Shown here in pieces: positions 1-5,958 of a stretch of 7,441 bases of DNA; the first letter of the stretch is position 1, and every line of letters begins with the position of its first letter. Under the pieces are notes generated by a model. It made no database searches. It had not been told where the DNA came from and saw only the letters and a program-made list of their open reading frames with translations. Position numbers and translations under genes: made by a program. This DNA is from an uncultured Bacteroidales bacterium (GTDB lineage Bacteria > Bacteroidota > Bacteroidia > Bacteroidales > Lentimicrobiaceae), in the NCBI GenBank assembly GCA_937864935.1, contig CALMDN010000345.1:1-7441 (forward strand). The letters run 5' to 3'.

Positions 1-902
1 CCTCACTCATGTGGGGATCGATCAAGCTTACCAGGGAGTATGAAGCCCCGGTGAAATACCGTATTGTTCCCGTAAACGTTCCTCCGGGCAGGATTCTGAC
101 CGGCATGCCCGATTCGGTGGTTACCCTTACACTGTTTGCCCGGGGCATTGACCTTTATTCAGGACTGATTTTTAACCGAAAAAACATTCTGACCGTCGAT
201 CTGGCGAAAATCAGGCTGCAGCGTAAGGGCGAGGTCTACTACGGTATTATTAAATCTTCTTCAATTTTCAAATCGCTCGCTGCCCAGCTCCCGGCAGGAG
301 CCAGGCTGGTGGCCATTGACACAGATACCCTTCACTTTGTCTTCAGTAAGAGTTTCCGGCGGAAGGTGCCGGTTCATCCCGAACTGGTGCTCGATTTCAT
401 GCCCCAATACCAGCTTTACGATTCACTTGAAATAAGACCTGACTCTGTGATTGTTTCCGGGCTGCGTTCGGTGGTTGATACCATTCACCATGTTTCAACC
501 GTCAGAAAATCGATCAAAGGGCTGAACTCGAATTATTCGGTGATTCTCGAGCTTGAAAAGCCTCAGGTGGTTCCGCCGGTTACCTTATCAACTGACAGCG
601 TAACCGTGACCATACACGTGGAAAAGTTTACTGAAGCCGACATTGAGGTGCCGGTTGAGCTGCATTCGGGGGAGAAAGCCGTGTCATACCGCACATTCCC
701 TGAGAAAGTTAAGCTTACCTGCCGTGTTTCGGTACGCGATTACAAACGCCTTGATGCTTCGCTGTTTACTGTAGCCGTGGACTACGCCCAGGCCCTGGAA
801 TCCCGTAAAAACAGGGTTTCGGTGGAGGTGAAGCGAAAGCCCTCCTTCGCCCGGGTTATCCGCACCGATCCTGAGAAGGTGGAAATTCTTATCCTTAAAT
901 AG
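1..902 (+). CDS. YbbR-like domain protein, 5' end outside window
   Basis: This is a probable membrane-anchored, extracytoplasmic protein built from YbbR repeats (beta-rich domains of about 80-90 residues). In Firmicutes the YbbR protein CdaR regulates the diadenylate cyclase CdaA; the role in Bacteroidota is less defined. The reading frame is already open at base 3 (codons for Ser and Leu precede the first Met at base 9), so the Met is probably internal. The expected N-terminal membrane helix would then lie mostly upstream of the window. About 297 residues are visible, rich in alternating beta-strand patterns, with repeated segments of the type 'RPDSVIVSGLRSVVDTI' and 'PEKVKLTCRVSVRDY' typical of YbbR repeats. 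It ends in TAG at 900-902. In Bacteroidota a ybbR-like gene is commonly found next to coaE, as here, often after nusB and yajC; that is recalled genome context, not visible here. The family call is fairly sure; the exact function is not known. Confidence 0.82.
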   Translation, partial: SLMWGSIKLTREYEAPVKYRIVPVNVPPGRILTGMPDSVVTLTLFARGIDLYSGLIFNRKNILTVDLAKIRLQRKGEVYYGIIKSSSIFKSLAAQLPAGARLVAIDTDTLHFVFSKSFRRKVPVHPELVLDFMPQYQLYDSLEIRPDSVIVSGLRSVVDTIHHVSTVRKSIKGLNSNYSVILELEKPQVVPPVTLSTDSVTVTIHVEKFTEADIEVPVELHSGEKAVSYRTFPEKVKLTCRVSVRDYKRLDASLFTVAVDYAQALESRKNRVSVEVKRKPSFARVIRTDPEKVEILILK

Positions 903-934
903 CATCATTTCCTGCTCATTTTACGTCTTTCTGT

Positions 935-984
935 TAACTTTGAAGTTAGCGCTAAAAAGTTTAAGTTTGTAAACTGAACTTTTT
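935..984 (+). promoter_or_regulatory. Candidate coaE promoter with palindrome and leader hairpin
   Basis: TAACTTTG at 935-942 is a full match to the Bacteroidota -7 element TAnnTTTG. No good TTTG -33 box is seen at the usual 19-21 bp spacing. The predicted start of transcription, near 949, falls inside a perfect 10-bp palindrome TTAGCGCTAA (946-955). Between it and the coaE ATG at 987 is an 8-bp perfect inverted repeat, AAAAAGTT (954-961) and AACTTTTT (977-984), with a 15-nt loop. A second inverted repeat, AGTTTA/TAAACT (958-963 and 970-975), is nested in it and partly overlaps. The stems are A/T-rich and so weak. No Shine-Dalgarno is present. The promoter call is an inference from the motif and its position. 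Confidence 0.45.
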
Positions 985-986
985 GT

Positions 987-1586
987 ATGCTGAAAGTAGG
1001 ACTTACCGGGAGTATAGGAAGCGGGAAATCGACCATTGCCGGGGTTTTCCGCATTCTGGGTATTCCGGTTTACGGGTCTGATGAAGAAGCCAAAAAGATC
1101 CTCGATCAACCTGAAGTCGTTGCCATGGTTGCCGGCCGTTTTGGCCGGGAGGTGTTATCCACCGATGGACTGGTAAACCGCAAAGCCCTGGCGGCTAAGG
1201 TATTCAGCAACCCGGATGAGTTAAACTGGCTCAATTCAGTGATCCATCCCCGGGTGCGAAGCCACTTCACCGAATGGATTGCCCGGCAGAAACCGGTGCC
1301 CTACATCCTTCAGGAAGCGGCCATCATTTATGAATCGGGCTTCTCCACGTTCTTCGACAAGATCATTGTGGTGGCCGCCCCGGTGGAGGAGCGGATATCA
1401 AGGGTGATCAGGCGCGACAACATGAGCAGACAAGAGGTTCTCGACAGAATTGACAAGCAATGGCCCGAGGAACGCAAACTTGAGCAGGCCGATTATGTGA
1501 TCTTCAACGGTGATCACAGTCAGGCCATTCCTCAGGTAATCGAGATCCACGGGCATTTATGCAGTATTTCGGATAACTTTAACTGA
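987..1586 (+). CDS. coaE: Dephospho-CoA kinase
   Basis: Cytoplasmic enzyme that phosphorylates the 3'-hydroxyl of dephospho-CoA with ATP, the final step of coenzyme A synthesis. The 199-residue length is normal for the family. The N-terminus carries the P-loop GLTGSIGSGKST (residues 5-16). It is followed by the 'GIPVYGSDEEAK' segment with conserved Asp32, equivalent to the family's DAD motif but with Gly where many members have the first Asp. Next come 'HPRVR' (residues 87-91), the 'EAAIIYESG' segment corresponding to the usual PLLFE motif, the basic lid region 'RVIRRDNMSRQEV', and the C-terminal 'ADYVIFNGD' strand. The ATG at 987 is chosen because the P-loop begins within five residues, as in homologues. 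It lies 84 bp after ybbR, with its own candidate promoter, and 9 bp before the next gene, with which it is probably co-transcribed. Confidence 0.96.
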   Translation: MLKVGLTGSIGSGKSTIAGVFRILGIPVYGSDEEAKKILDQPEVVAMVAGRFGREVLSTDGLVNRKALAAKVFSNPDELNWLNSVIHPRVRSHFTEWIARQKPVPYILQEAAIIYESGFSTFFDKIIVVAAPVEERISRVIRRDNMSRQEVLDRIDKQWPEERKLEQADYVIFNGDHSQAIPQVIEIHGHLCSISDNFN

Positions 1587-1595
1587 AACTATACG

Positions 1596-2129
1596 ATGGA
1601 AGATCAGGTTCTGGGCATAGGCTCAAGGGTTGAACACCCGCAATTCGGGAAAGGGGTCATTATTCAGGTACGAACCGATGCCTGGGAAATTACCTTTATT
1701 GAAAATGGTACACGGATTATTCAGCGCGATTTCAAAGGACTCAGGGTGATGGAGGCTGTGGAAACACCTTCCGACATGGCCACTTACGAAAAGATGGAGA
1801 AAAGCCTGATCAGGGTCCTCCGCCGCTTTACCGACCTGCAGGAGACCATTCCGATGGGACAGCGCTGGACCGGAGGCCGCATGGTGCTTTACCCCGGTGA
1901 TCCGTCACTGAAAGAAAAAGAAGTTCCCATTGATGCCTTCTTTCATAAAATCGTGATGGTACGCGACCGCCTCAGGGTGCTCGAACAGCGGGTGAACGCC
2001 AGTGCCCTCAGCGATGAGGACAAAGTGAACATCCAGCAGTACATTACCCGCATTTATGGCAGTCTCACCACCTTTAACGTTCTCTTCAAAGAGAAGAGCG
2101 ACTATTTTGTCGGTGATAAGGGAGAATAA
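1596..2129 (+). CDS. Conserved hypothetical protein with Tudor-like N-terminus
   Basis: I do not recognise a named family for this 177-residue, probably cytoplasmic protein (no signal peptide or membrane segment). Residues about 8-52 ('GSRVEHPQFGKGVIIQV' then 'WEITFIENGTRIIQRDFKGL') form a small beta-barrel-like module. It resembles the C-terminal Tudor-like domain of UvrD/PcrA helicases, which carries a similar 'G..V.HP.FG.G.V' signature and contacts RNA polymerase in those proteins. The rest looks alpha-helical: a helix around 60-80, a 'GQRWTGGRMVLYPGD' loop (about 88-102), and a long, charged, possibly coiled-coil helix from 'DAFFHKIVMVRDRLRVLEQRV', ending in 'YITRIYGSLTTFNVLFK'. It begins 9 bp after the coaE stop, so it is probably in the same transcript. 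A nucleic-acid or polymerase-binding role is only a hint from the N-terminal similarity. Coding status looks solid because codon use matches its neighbours and spacing is operon-like. Confidence 0.8.
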   Translation: MEDQVLGIGSRVEHPQFGKGVIIQVRTDAWEITFIENGTRIIQRDFKGLRVMEAVETPSDMATYEKMEKSLIRVLRRFTDLQETIPMGQRWTGGRMVLYPGDPSLKEKEVPIDAFFHKIVMVRDRLRVLEQRVNASALSDEDKVNIQQYITRIYGSLTTFNVLFKEKSDYFVGDKGE

Positions 2130-2136
2130 ATCTTTT

Positions 2137-2169
2137 TTTGTCACCGCCTGACCTTCTGTCAAACATTTG
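2137..2169 (+). promoter_or_regulatory. Candidate aconitase promoter
   Basis: TTTG at 2137-2140 (end of a T-run just after the upstream stop codon), a 21-bp spacer, then AACATTTG at 2162-2169. This differs from the Bacteroidota consensus TTTG-N19-21-TAnnTTTG only at the first base of the -7 box. It would start transcription near 2176 and give a leader of about 135 nt before the ATG at 2311. That leader would contain the direct repeat, palindrome and hairpin listed separately. No better match was found in this 181-bp gap. Confidence 0.35.
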
Positions 2170-2214
2170 GTCATCCGGTGTGTTAATCAAACGATTTTAA
2201 TTACTGCCAGTCCA

Positions 2215-2226
2215 TTGCAATTGCAA
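2215..2226. promoter_or_regulatory. 12-bp perfect palindrome in aconitase leader, possible operator
   Basis: TTGCAATTGCAA is its own reverse complement and is also a tandem TTGCAA. It sits 85 bp before the aconitase ATG and downstream of the candidate promoter. It has the symmetry expected for a dimeric regulator. No specific regulator can be named, and a 12-bp palindrome alone is modest evidence. Confidence 0.25.
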
Positions 2227-2246
2227 ACATCTTCATATCTTCATAT

Positions 2247-2285
2247 CCTGAAACATCGATCTGATGTTCAGGTGTTGCTTTTTTT
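2247..2285 (+). promoter_or_regulatory. Bulged hairpin plus T-tract in aconitase leader
   Basis: Left arm 2247-2257 and right arm 2263-2272 form ten base pairs: five at the base (CCTGA with TCAGG), one unpaired A on the 5' side (2252), then five below the loop (ACATC with GATGT). The loop is five nucleotides, GATCT. Six bases after the stem is a run of seven T (2279-2285). The structure could act as an attenuator or intrinsic terminator, although the 6-base gap before the T-run is longer than usual, or as an RNA-protein binding site in the aconitase 5' leader. The base pairing is seen directly; the function is inferred. Confidence 0.4.
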
Positions 2286-2310
2286 ACAATCCAAACGAAA
2301 TTAATTACTT

Positions 2311-4578
2311 ATGTTGTTTGATGCAGATCTGATCAGAAAGGTTTACGCTGCTTTGCCCGGTAAGGTGAAGAAAGCACGGGAGGTTCTGGGCCGTCCGTTG
2401 ACCCTGAGTGAAAAAATTCTTTATGCCCATTTGTACGATGACGCCGGTCTTCAAACGTACAACCGGGGTGGGGATTATGTAAATTTTGCACCCGACAGGG
2501 TTGCCATGCAGGATGCCACCGCGCAGATGGCCCTGCTGCAGTTTATGAATGCAGGGAAAAGCCGCACAGCAGTCCCTACCACCGTGCATTGTGATCACCT
2601 GATTCAGGCAAGCACCGGGGCAAAAGCTGACCTTGATTCAGCCCTGGAACAAAGCCGAGAAGTTTTCGACTTTCTGCAGTCGGTCTCCAACAAATATGGC
2701 ATCGGTTTCTGGAAACCGGGCGCCGGCATCATTCACCAGGTTGTGCTTGAGAATTATGCGTTCCCGGGCGGGATGATGATTGGTACCGACTCCCACACCG
2801 TGAATGCAGGCGGTCTGGGCATGATTGCCATTGGTGTTGGTGGTGCCGATGCCGTGGATGTGATGGCCGGCATGGCCTGGGAACTGAAGATGCCGAAGCT
2901 GATCGGGGTTAAACTCACCGGCCGGCTCAACGGGTGGACTTCAGCCAAGGATGTGATCCTCAGGGTTGCCGGAATCCTCACCGTGAAGGGTGGTACCGGT
3001 GCCATCGTGGAATATTTCGGCGACGGGGCCGATTCAATCTCCGCCACCGGAAAAGGAACCATCTGCAATATGGGCGCCGAAATAGGTGCCACCACCTCCG
3101 TTTTCGGATATGATCAGAAAATGAGTGTTTACCTGGCACAAACGGGCCGTGCCGAAATTGCTGCCCTGGCCGATGGCATTGCTGCCGACCTCCGCTCAGA
3201 TGAGGATGTCTATCAGCATCCCGAAAAGTATTACGATCAGCTGATTGAAATCAACCTGTCGACCCTCGAACCATACATCAACGGGCCATATACCCCAGAT
3301 GCAGCCTTCCCCATTTCCGAATTTGTAAAGGTGGTAAAGGAAAAGAACTATCCGGTTAAAATGGAAGTCGGCCTGATCGGCTCCTGCACCAACTCTTCAT
3401 ACGAAGACCTTACCCGTGCTGCTTCCGTGGCACGGCAGGCCAGGGAGAAGAATCTGAGTGTAAAGGCAGAGTTTATCATCACCCCCGGTTCAGAAATGAT
3501 CCGTTACACCACCGAACGCGACGGACTGCTGAAGGCGTTCACCGATATCGGCGGCGTCATCATGGCCAATGCCTGCGGACCCTGTATCGGACAGTGGAAA
3601 AGACACACCGATGACCCGGAACGCAAGAATTCCATCATTACCTCCTTTAACCGCAATTTTGCCAAGCGCAACGACGGAAACCCCAACACCCACGGTTTTG
3701 TGGCTTCGCCTGAGATTGTCACAGCCATGACCATCGCCGGTGACCTTACCTTTAACCCGCTCACAGACAAGCTGCTGAACGAAAACGGTACATGGGTCTC
3801 CCTCGATCTTCCCGAAGGGCTGGAGTTGCCACCCGACGGTTTTGCAGTGGATGACCCCGGGTATGTCGCTCCCCATGCCGACGGAAGCAAAGTGGAAGTG
3901 GTTGTTGATCCTCAGTCGAAAAGACTTCAGTTGCTGCAGCCGTTTGCGGAATGGGACGGACAGGATCTGCATGACCTCCGTTTGCTGATTAAGGCAAAGG
4001 GCAAATGCACCACCGACCACATCTCCATGGCAGGGCCCTGGCTCAGGTTCAGGGGGCATCTTGACAACATCTCTGACAACATGCTCATCGGGGCAGTAAA
4101 CTATTTCAACGATCAGACGAATACCGTTAAGAACGGGATGACAGGCAGTTACGATGCAGTTCCGGCCGTAGCCAGGTATTACAAGGCCAGCGGTGCCGGA
4201 TCGATCGTAGTGGGCGATGAGAATTACGGTGAAGGATCATCGCGGGAACATGCCGCCATGGAACCCCGGCACCTTGGCGTTAAGGTGGTACTGGTGAAAT
4301 CGTTTGCCCGCATCCACGAAACCAACCTCAAAAAGCAGGGGATGCTTGCCCTTACCTTTGCCGATAAGGCTGACTACGATAAAATCAGGGAGGATGACCT
4401 GATCTCGGTGAGCGGACTTACTACGTTCGCACCCGGCGTTCCCCTCACCATCACCCTGAAACATGCAGATGGCAGCACAGAATCCTTCAGTGTAAACCAT
4501 ACCTACAACGAGGCCCAGATTGACTGGTTTAAGGCCGGCGGAGCCCTCAACCTTATCAGAAAACAGGTGAAAGGCTGA
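2311..4578 (+). CDS. acn: Aconitate hydratase, mitochondrial type
   Basis: Cytoplasmic TCA-cycle enzyme that isomerises citrate to isocitrate through cis-aconitate with a [4Fe-4S] cluster. It has 755 residues, the size of the mitochondrial-type enzyme and shorter than the roughly 890-residue AcnA/IRP1 type. The three cluster cysteines are Cys359 ('[12 protein letters not shown]'), Cys422 and Cys425 ('[10 protein letters not shown]'), almost exactly the positions in pig mitochondrial aconitase. Other active-site segments are present: 'TTVHCDHL' (His93, Asp95, His96), 'GTDSHT' (Asp160-His162), and '[14 protein letters not shown]' (Ser643, Ser644, Arg645) in the C-terminal swivel domain. The linker lies at about 490-550. 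The ATG at 2311 matches the usual N-terminus ('...[12 protein letters not shown]' from about residue 31). No Shine-Dalgarno is visible. It stands alone between two sizeable gaps, so it is probably its own transcription unit, with a structured leader and a 3' inverted repeat. Confidence 0.97.
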   Translation: MLFDADLIRKVYAALPGKVKKAREVLGRPLTLSEKILYAHLYDDAGLQTYNRGGDYVNFAPDRVAMQDATAQMALLQFMNAGKSRTAVPTTVHCDHLIQASTGAKADLDSALEQSREVFDFLQSVSNKYGIGFWKPGAGIIHQVVLENYAFPGGMMIGTDSHTVNAGGLGMIAIGVGGADAVDVMAGMAWELKMPKLIGVKLTGRLNGWTSAKDVILRVAGILTVKGGTGAIVEYFGDGADSISATGKGTICNMGAEIGATTSVFGYDQKMSVYLAQTGRAEIAALADGIAADLRSDEDVYQHPEKYYDQLIEINLSTLEPYINGPYTPDAAFPISEFVKVVKEKNYPVKMEVGLIGSCTNSSYEDLTRAASVARQAREKNLSVKAEFIITPGSEMIRYTTERDGLLKAFTDIGGVIMANACGPCIGQWKRHTDDPERKNSIITSFNRNFAKRNDGNPNTHGFVASPEIVTAMTIAGDLTFNPLTDKLLNENGTWVSLDLPEGLELPPDGFAVDDPGYVAPHADGSKVEVVVDPQSKRLQLLQPFAEWDGQDLHDLRLLIKAKGKCTTDHISMAGPWLRFRGHLDNISDNMLIGAVNYFNDQTNTVKNGMTGSYDAVPAVARYYKASGAGSIVVGDENYGEGSSREHAAMEPRHLGVKVVLVKSFARIHETNLKKQGMLALTFADKADYDKIREDDLISVSGLTTFAPGVPLTITLKHADGSTESFSVNHTYNEAQIDWFKAGGALNLIRKQVKG

Positions 4579-4590
4579 TAACTTGTCGCG

Positions 4591-4640
4591 ATTCCCTGTA
4601 GCTTTGCACAAAGGCATGGTTACAGGGAATTTCCTTTCTC
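4591..4640 (+). terminator. Possible terminator or 3' stem-loop after aconitase
   Basis: ATTCCCTGTA (4591-4600) and TACAGGGAAT (4621-4630) are a perfect 10-bp inverted repeat with a 20-nt loop, starting 12 bp after the aconitase stop. Within the loop CTTT/AAAG (4602-4605 and 4610-4613) can pair. The sequence after the stem, TTCCTTTCTC, is pyrimidine-rich but is not a clean T-run. A competing small stem (TTCCT 4631-4635 with AGGAA 4641-4645) follows. It could terminate or stabilise the aconitase mRNA. The stem is seen directly, but terminator function is uncertain because of the large loop and weak T-tract. Confidence 0.4.
4599..4606 (+). promoter_or_regulatory. TAnnTTTG -7 element in the aconitase-porQ gap
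   Basis: TAGCTTTG is a full match to the Bacteroidota -7 box, but there is no TTTG at a proper -33 distance. It overlaps the left arm and loop of the inverted repeat after aconitase. If used, transcription would start near 4613 and run toward porQ, either giving a leader of about 150 nt or starting almost on the ATG of the 48-codon ORF at 4616. Confidence 0.25.
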
Positions 4641-4762
4641 AGGAAGCACATCGGGCTGTTCCTTGCATGCAGGCGTTTATTTACCGCCACTTTTACAATA
4701 AACCGCTTTGGTTGCCGTTAGGTATGCGTATTTTGCGGCGCATGCGTAATCCTTTAAGGTAA
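4616..4762 (+). CDS. Doubtful 48-residue small ORF upstream of porQ
   Basis: An ATG-to-TAA frame of 48 codons nearly fills the gap before porQ and ends two bases before the porQ ATG. The product would be basic, starting MVTGNFLSQEAH and ending in an Arg-rich tail (MRILRRMRNPLR). A full TAnnTTTG match ends ten bases before its ATG. Against it: codon use is less G/C-biased in third positions than the flanking genes, the first bases lie inside the inverted repeat, a 48-codon open frame is not improbable by chance, and I recognise no homologue. It is listed so it can be tested, not because it is likely. Confidence 0.15.
   Translation: MVTGNFLSQEAHRAVPCMQAFIYRHFYNKPLWLPLGMRILRRMRNPLR
4707..4759 (+). 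promoter_or_regulatory. Candidate porQ promoter and ribosome binding site
   Basis: TTTG at 4707-4710, an 18-bp spacer and TATTTTG at 4729-4735 approximate the Bacteroidota promoter, with the -7 box one base shorter than TAnnTTTG. Transcription would begin near 4742, leaving a short leader. AAGG at 4756-4759, five bases before the porQ ATG, is one of the few Shine-Dalgarno-like sequences in the window and supports the start at 4765. Confidence 0.45.
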
Positions 4763-4764
4763 TT

Positions 4765-5850
4765 ATGATAAAACGAAATAACGTGGTACAAAAAATCAGA
4801 ATCGTAGTTCTTTTAACCTTTGTTTTCATTGTTCAGATTGCTGATGTAAAATCTCAGGTGGGTGGCAACTCAACCTACCGCTTCCTCAATTTACCCAATT
4901 CACCGAGGGTTGCCGCACTCGGCGGTAATTTTATTGCAGTCGCTGACAACGATCTGTCGGTTGGTCTCAACAACCCTTCGATGATCAGCCCTGAGATGCA
5001 CAACGGTATTTCGCTCAATTATGTGGACTATTTTTCTGACATCAACTACGGCTTTGCAAGCTATTCCCGCACTTTCGACAAGGCAGGCAGTTTTGCAGCC
5101 ACGGTACAGTACCTCAATTACGGCACCTTTACCTATGCCGACGAAACCGGAATCCTTGAAGAAAATGCCGGTGAGTTTACCGGCAGCGAACTGGCTATGG
5201 TCATTGGCTGGGGCAGAAGGCTGGATTCGCTGTTCAGCATTGGTGCCAATTTCAAAGCCATCAGTTCGACGCTCGAAACCTATAACTCTTTTGGCCTGGC
5301 GGTGGATGTTGCCGGCAGTTATCACGCCAGGAGCGGCTTCACAGCTTCTCTGGTTGCCCGCAACATCGGAAGCCAGCTCTCCACCTATACCCCGGGAAAC
5401 AACGAACCCCTCCCGTTTGAAATCCAGCTCGGACTCTCGAAAAGACTCAAACATCTTCCGTTCAGGTATTCCATTCTCTTCACCAACCTGCAGAAGTGGG
5501 ACCTCACCTACGACGATCCGAACGAGGAGGAGGTAGATCCGTTTACCGGCGAGGTAAAAGAGAAAAGCAAGGCCGGGGAGTTTGCCGACAAAGCCTTTAG
5601 GCACGTGGTGATCGGCGGTGAGTTTGTGCCATCGAAAAATTTCAGCTTCAGGCTGGGCTATAACTACCAGCGCCGGCAGGAGATGAAAATCGACAGCAAG
5701 CACGGAACCGTCGGGTTCTCCTGGGGATTTGGCTTCAGGGTCTCCAAATTCAACTTCAACTACGCACGGTCAGCCTACCACCTTACCGGTTCACCCAACA
5801 TGCTGAGCATCGCCTTCAACCTTTCCGATTTTGCCTCAGCCGGCAGGTAG
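4765..5850 (+). CDS. porQ: Type IX secretion system outer-membrane protein PorQ
   Basis: Predicted outer-membrane beta-barrel of the type IX secretion system. In Porphyromonas gingivalis, PorQ holds the surface protein PorZ as part of the attachment complex with PorU and PorV, which processes and anchors secreted cargo. Residues 1-31 form a signal peptide: basic start MIKRNNVVQK, hydrophobic core IRIVVLLTFVFIVQIA, likely cut near Ser30/Gln31. The mature start carries the family hallmark 'GGNSTYRFLNLPNSPRVAALGG' in two adjoining parts (33-44 and 45-54). The rest alternates amphipathic strands with aromatic girdles and ends in strand-like 'NMLSIAFNLSDF'. A strongly acidic stretch at about 250-265 (DDPNEEEVDPFTGE) is probably a loop. 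The 361-residue length is normal. It is flanked by aconitase and ispH. In P. gingivalis porQ is, as I recall, followed by cmk and ispH; cmk is absent between them here. The PorQ call is preferred over PorV or PorP on the N-terminal motif and size. Confidence 0.88.
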   Translation: MIKRNNVVQKIRIVVLLTFVFIVQIADVKSQVGGNSTYRFLNLPNSPRVAALGGNFIAVADNDLSVGLNNPSMISPEMHNGISLNYVDYFSDINYGFASYSRTFDKAGSFAATVQYLNYGTFTYADETGILEENAGEFTGSELAMVIGWGRRLDSLFSIGANFKAISSTLETYNSFGLAVDVAGSYHARSGFTASLVARNIGSQLSTYTPGNNEPLPFEIQLGLSKRLKHLPFRYSILFTNLQKWDLTYDDPNEEEVDPFTGEVKEKSKAGEFADKAFRHVVIGGEFVPSKNFSFRLGYNYQRRQEMKIDSKHGTVGFSWGFGFRVSKFNFNYARSAYHLTGSPNMLSIAFNLSDFASAGR

Positions 5851-5946
5851 TCTCTTTTTGTCTGTTGCCATTTCTGACCATCCGTTGTTTATCACTCCGG
5901 CGTTTTAATTTATTGCTGTGTTCCCGACCTGCATCGCCGCTTTGCT

Positions 5947-5954
5947 TACTTTTG
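5947..5954 (+). promoter_or_regulatory. TAnnTTTG -7 element directly before ispH
   Basis: TACTTTTG is a full match to the Bacteroidota -7 box and ends only four bases before the ispH ATG at 5959. No TTTG -33 box is seen at 19-21 bp. If it is used, the mRNA would begin at or within a few bases of the start codon, giving a leaderless or near-leaderless message. No Shine-Dalgarno is present, which is consistent with this. Confidence 0.4.
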
Positions 5955-5958
5955 CAGT

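Larger units (their letters stand above)
2188..2309 (+). repeat. Imperfect direct repeat bracketing the aconitase leader
   Basis: Copy 1 at 2188-2205 (CAAACGATTTTAATTACT) and copy 2 at 2292-2309 (CAAACGAAATTAATTACT) match at 16 of 18 positions, offset by 104 bp. If one extra C in copy 2 is allowed as an indel, the similarity extends a few bases upstream (AATC). Copy 2 ends one base before the aconitase start codon and so includes the ribosome-loading region. The 86 bp between the copies hold a palindrome, a tandem octamer (ATCTTCAT at 2229-2236 and 2237-2244) and a hairpin. The origin could be a local duplication or target-site-like duplication, or a repeated protein-binding site; the sequence alone does not decide. 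Confidence 0.6.

Noticed and set aside
9..11. ATG at position 9 as the true start of the ybbR-like gene
   Set aside because: The frame is open to the window edge, and the family normally has an N-terminal membrane helix that would lie upstream; the gene is more likely truncated by the window.
2082..2139. Stem CTCTTC/GAAGAG (2082-2087, 2093-2098) followed by a T-run at 2133-2139 as a terminator of the coaE operon
   Set aside because: The stem lies within the coding region and is 34 bp away from the T-run, so it does not form an intrinsic terminator.
2285..2290. TACAAT as a sigma70-type -10 box for aconitase
   Set aside because: No -35 box at a suitable distance, and the primary sigma factor of this phylum does not favour such a motif.
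3490..4059. Minus-strand open frames opposite aconitase
   Set aside because: The + strand encodes all aconitase cluster and active-site motifs continuously; the opposite frames carry no recognisable motif.
5021..5536. 171-codon plus-strand frame inside porQ
   Set aside because: It is out of frame within porQ; its composition (Ser, Thr, Pro and Arg-rich) is typical of a frame-shadow translation.
4900..5703. 267-codon minus-strand open frame opposite porQ
   Set aside because: It is the antisense shadow of porQ, which has a signal peptide, family motif and promoter; the antisense product shows no coherent domain.
5898..5939. CGGCG/CGCCG inverted repeat in the porQ-ispH gap as a terminator
   Set aside because: Only five pairs with a 32-nt loop and no T-run after it; likely chance.
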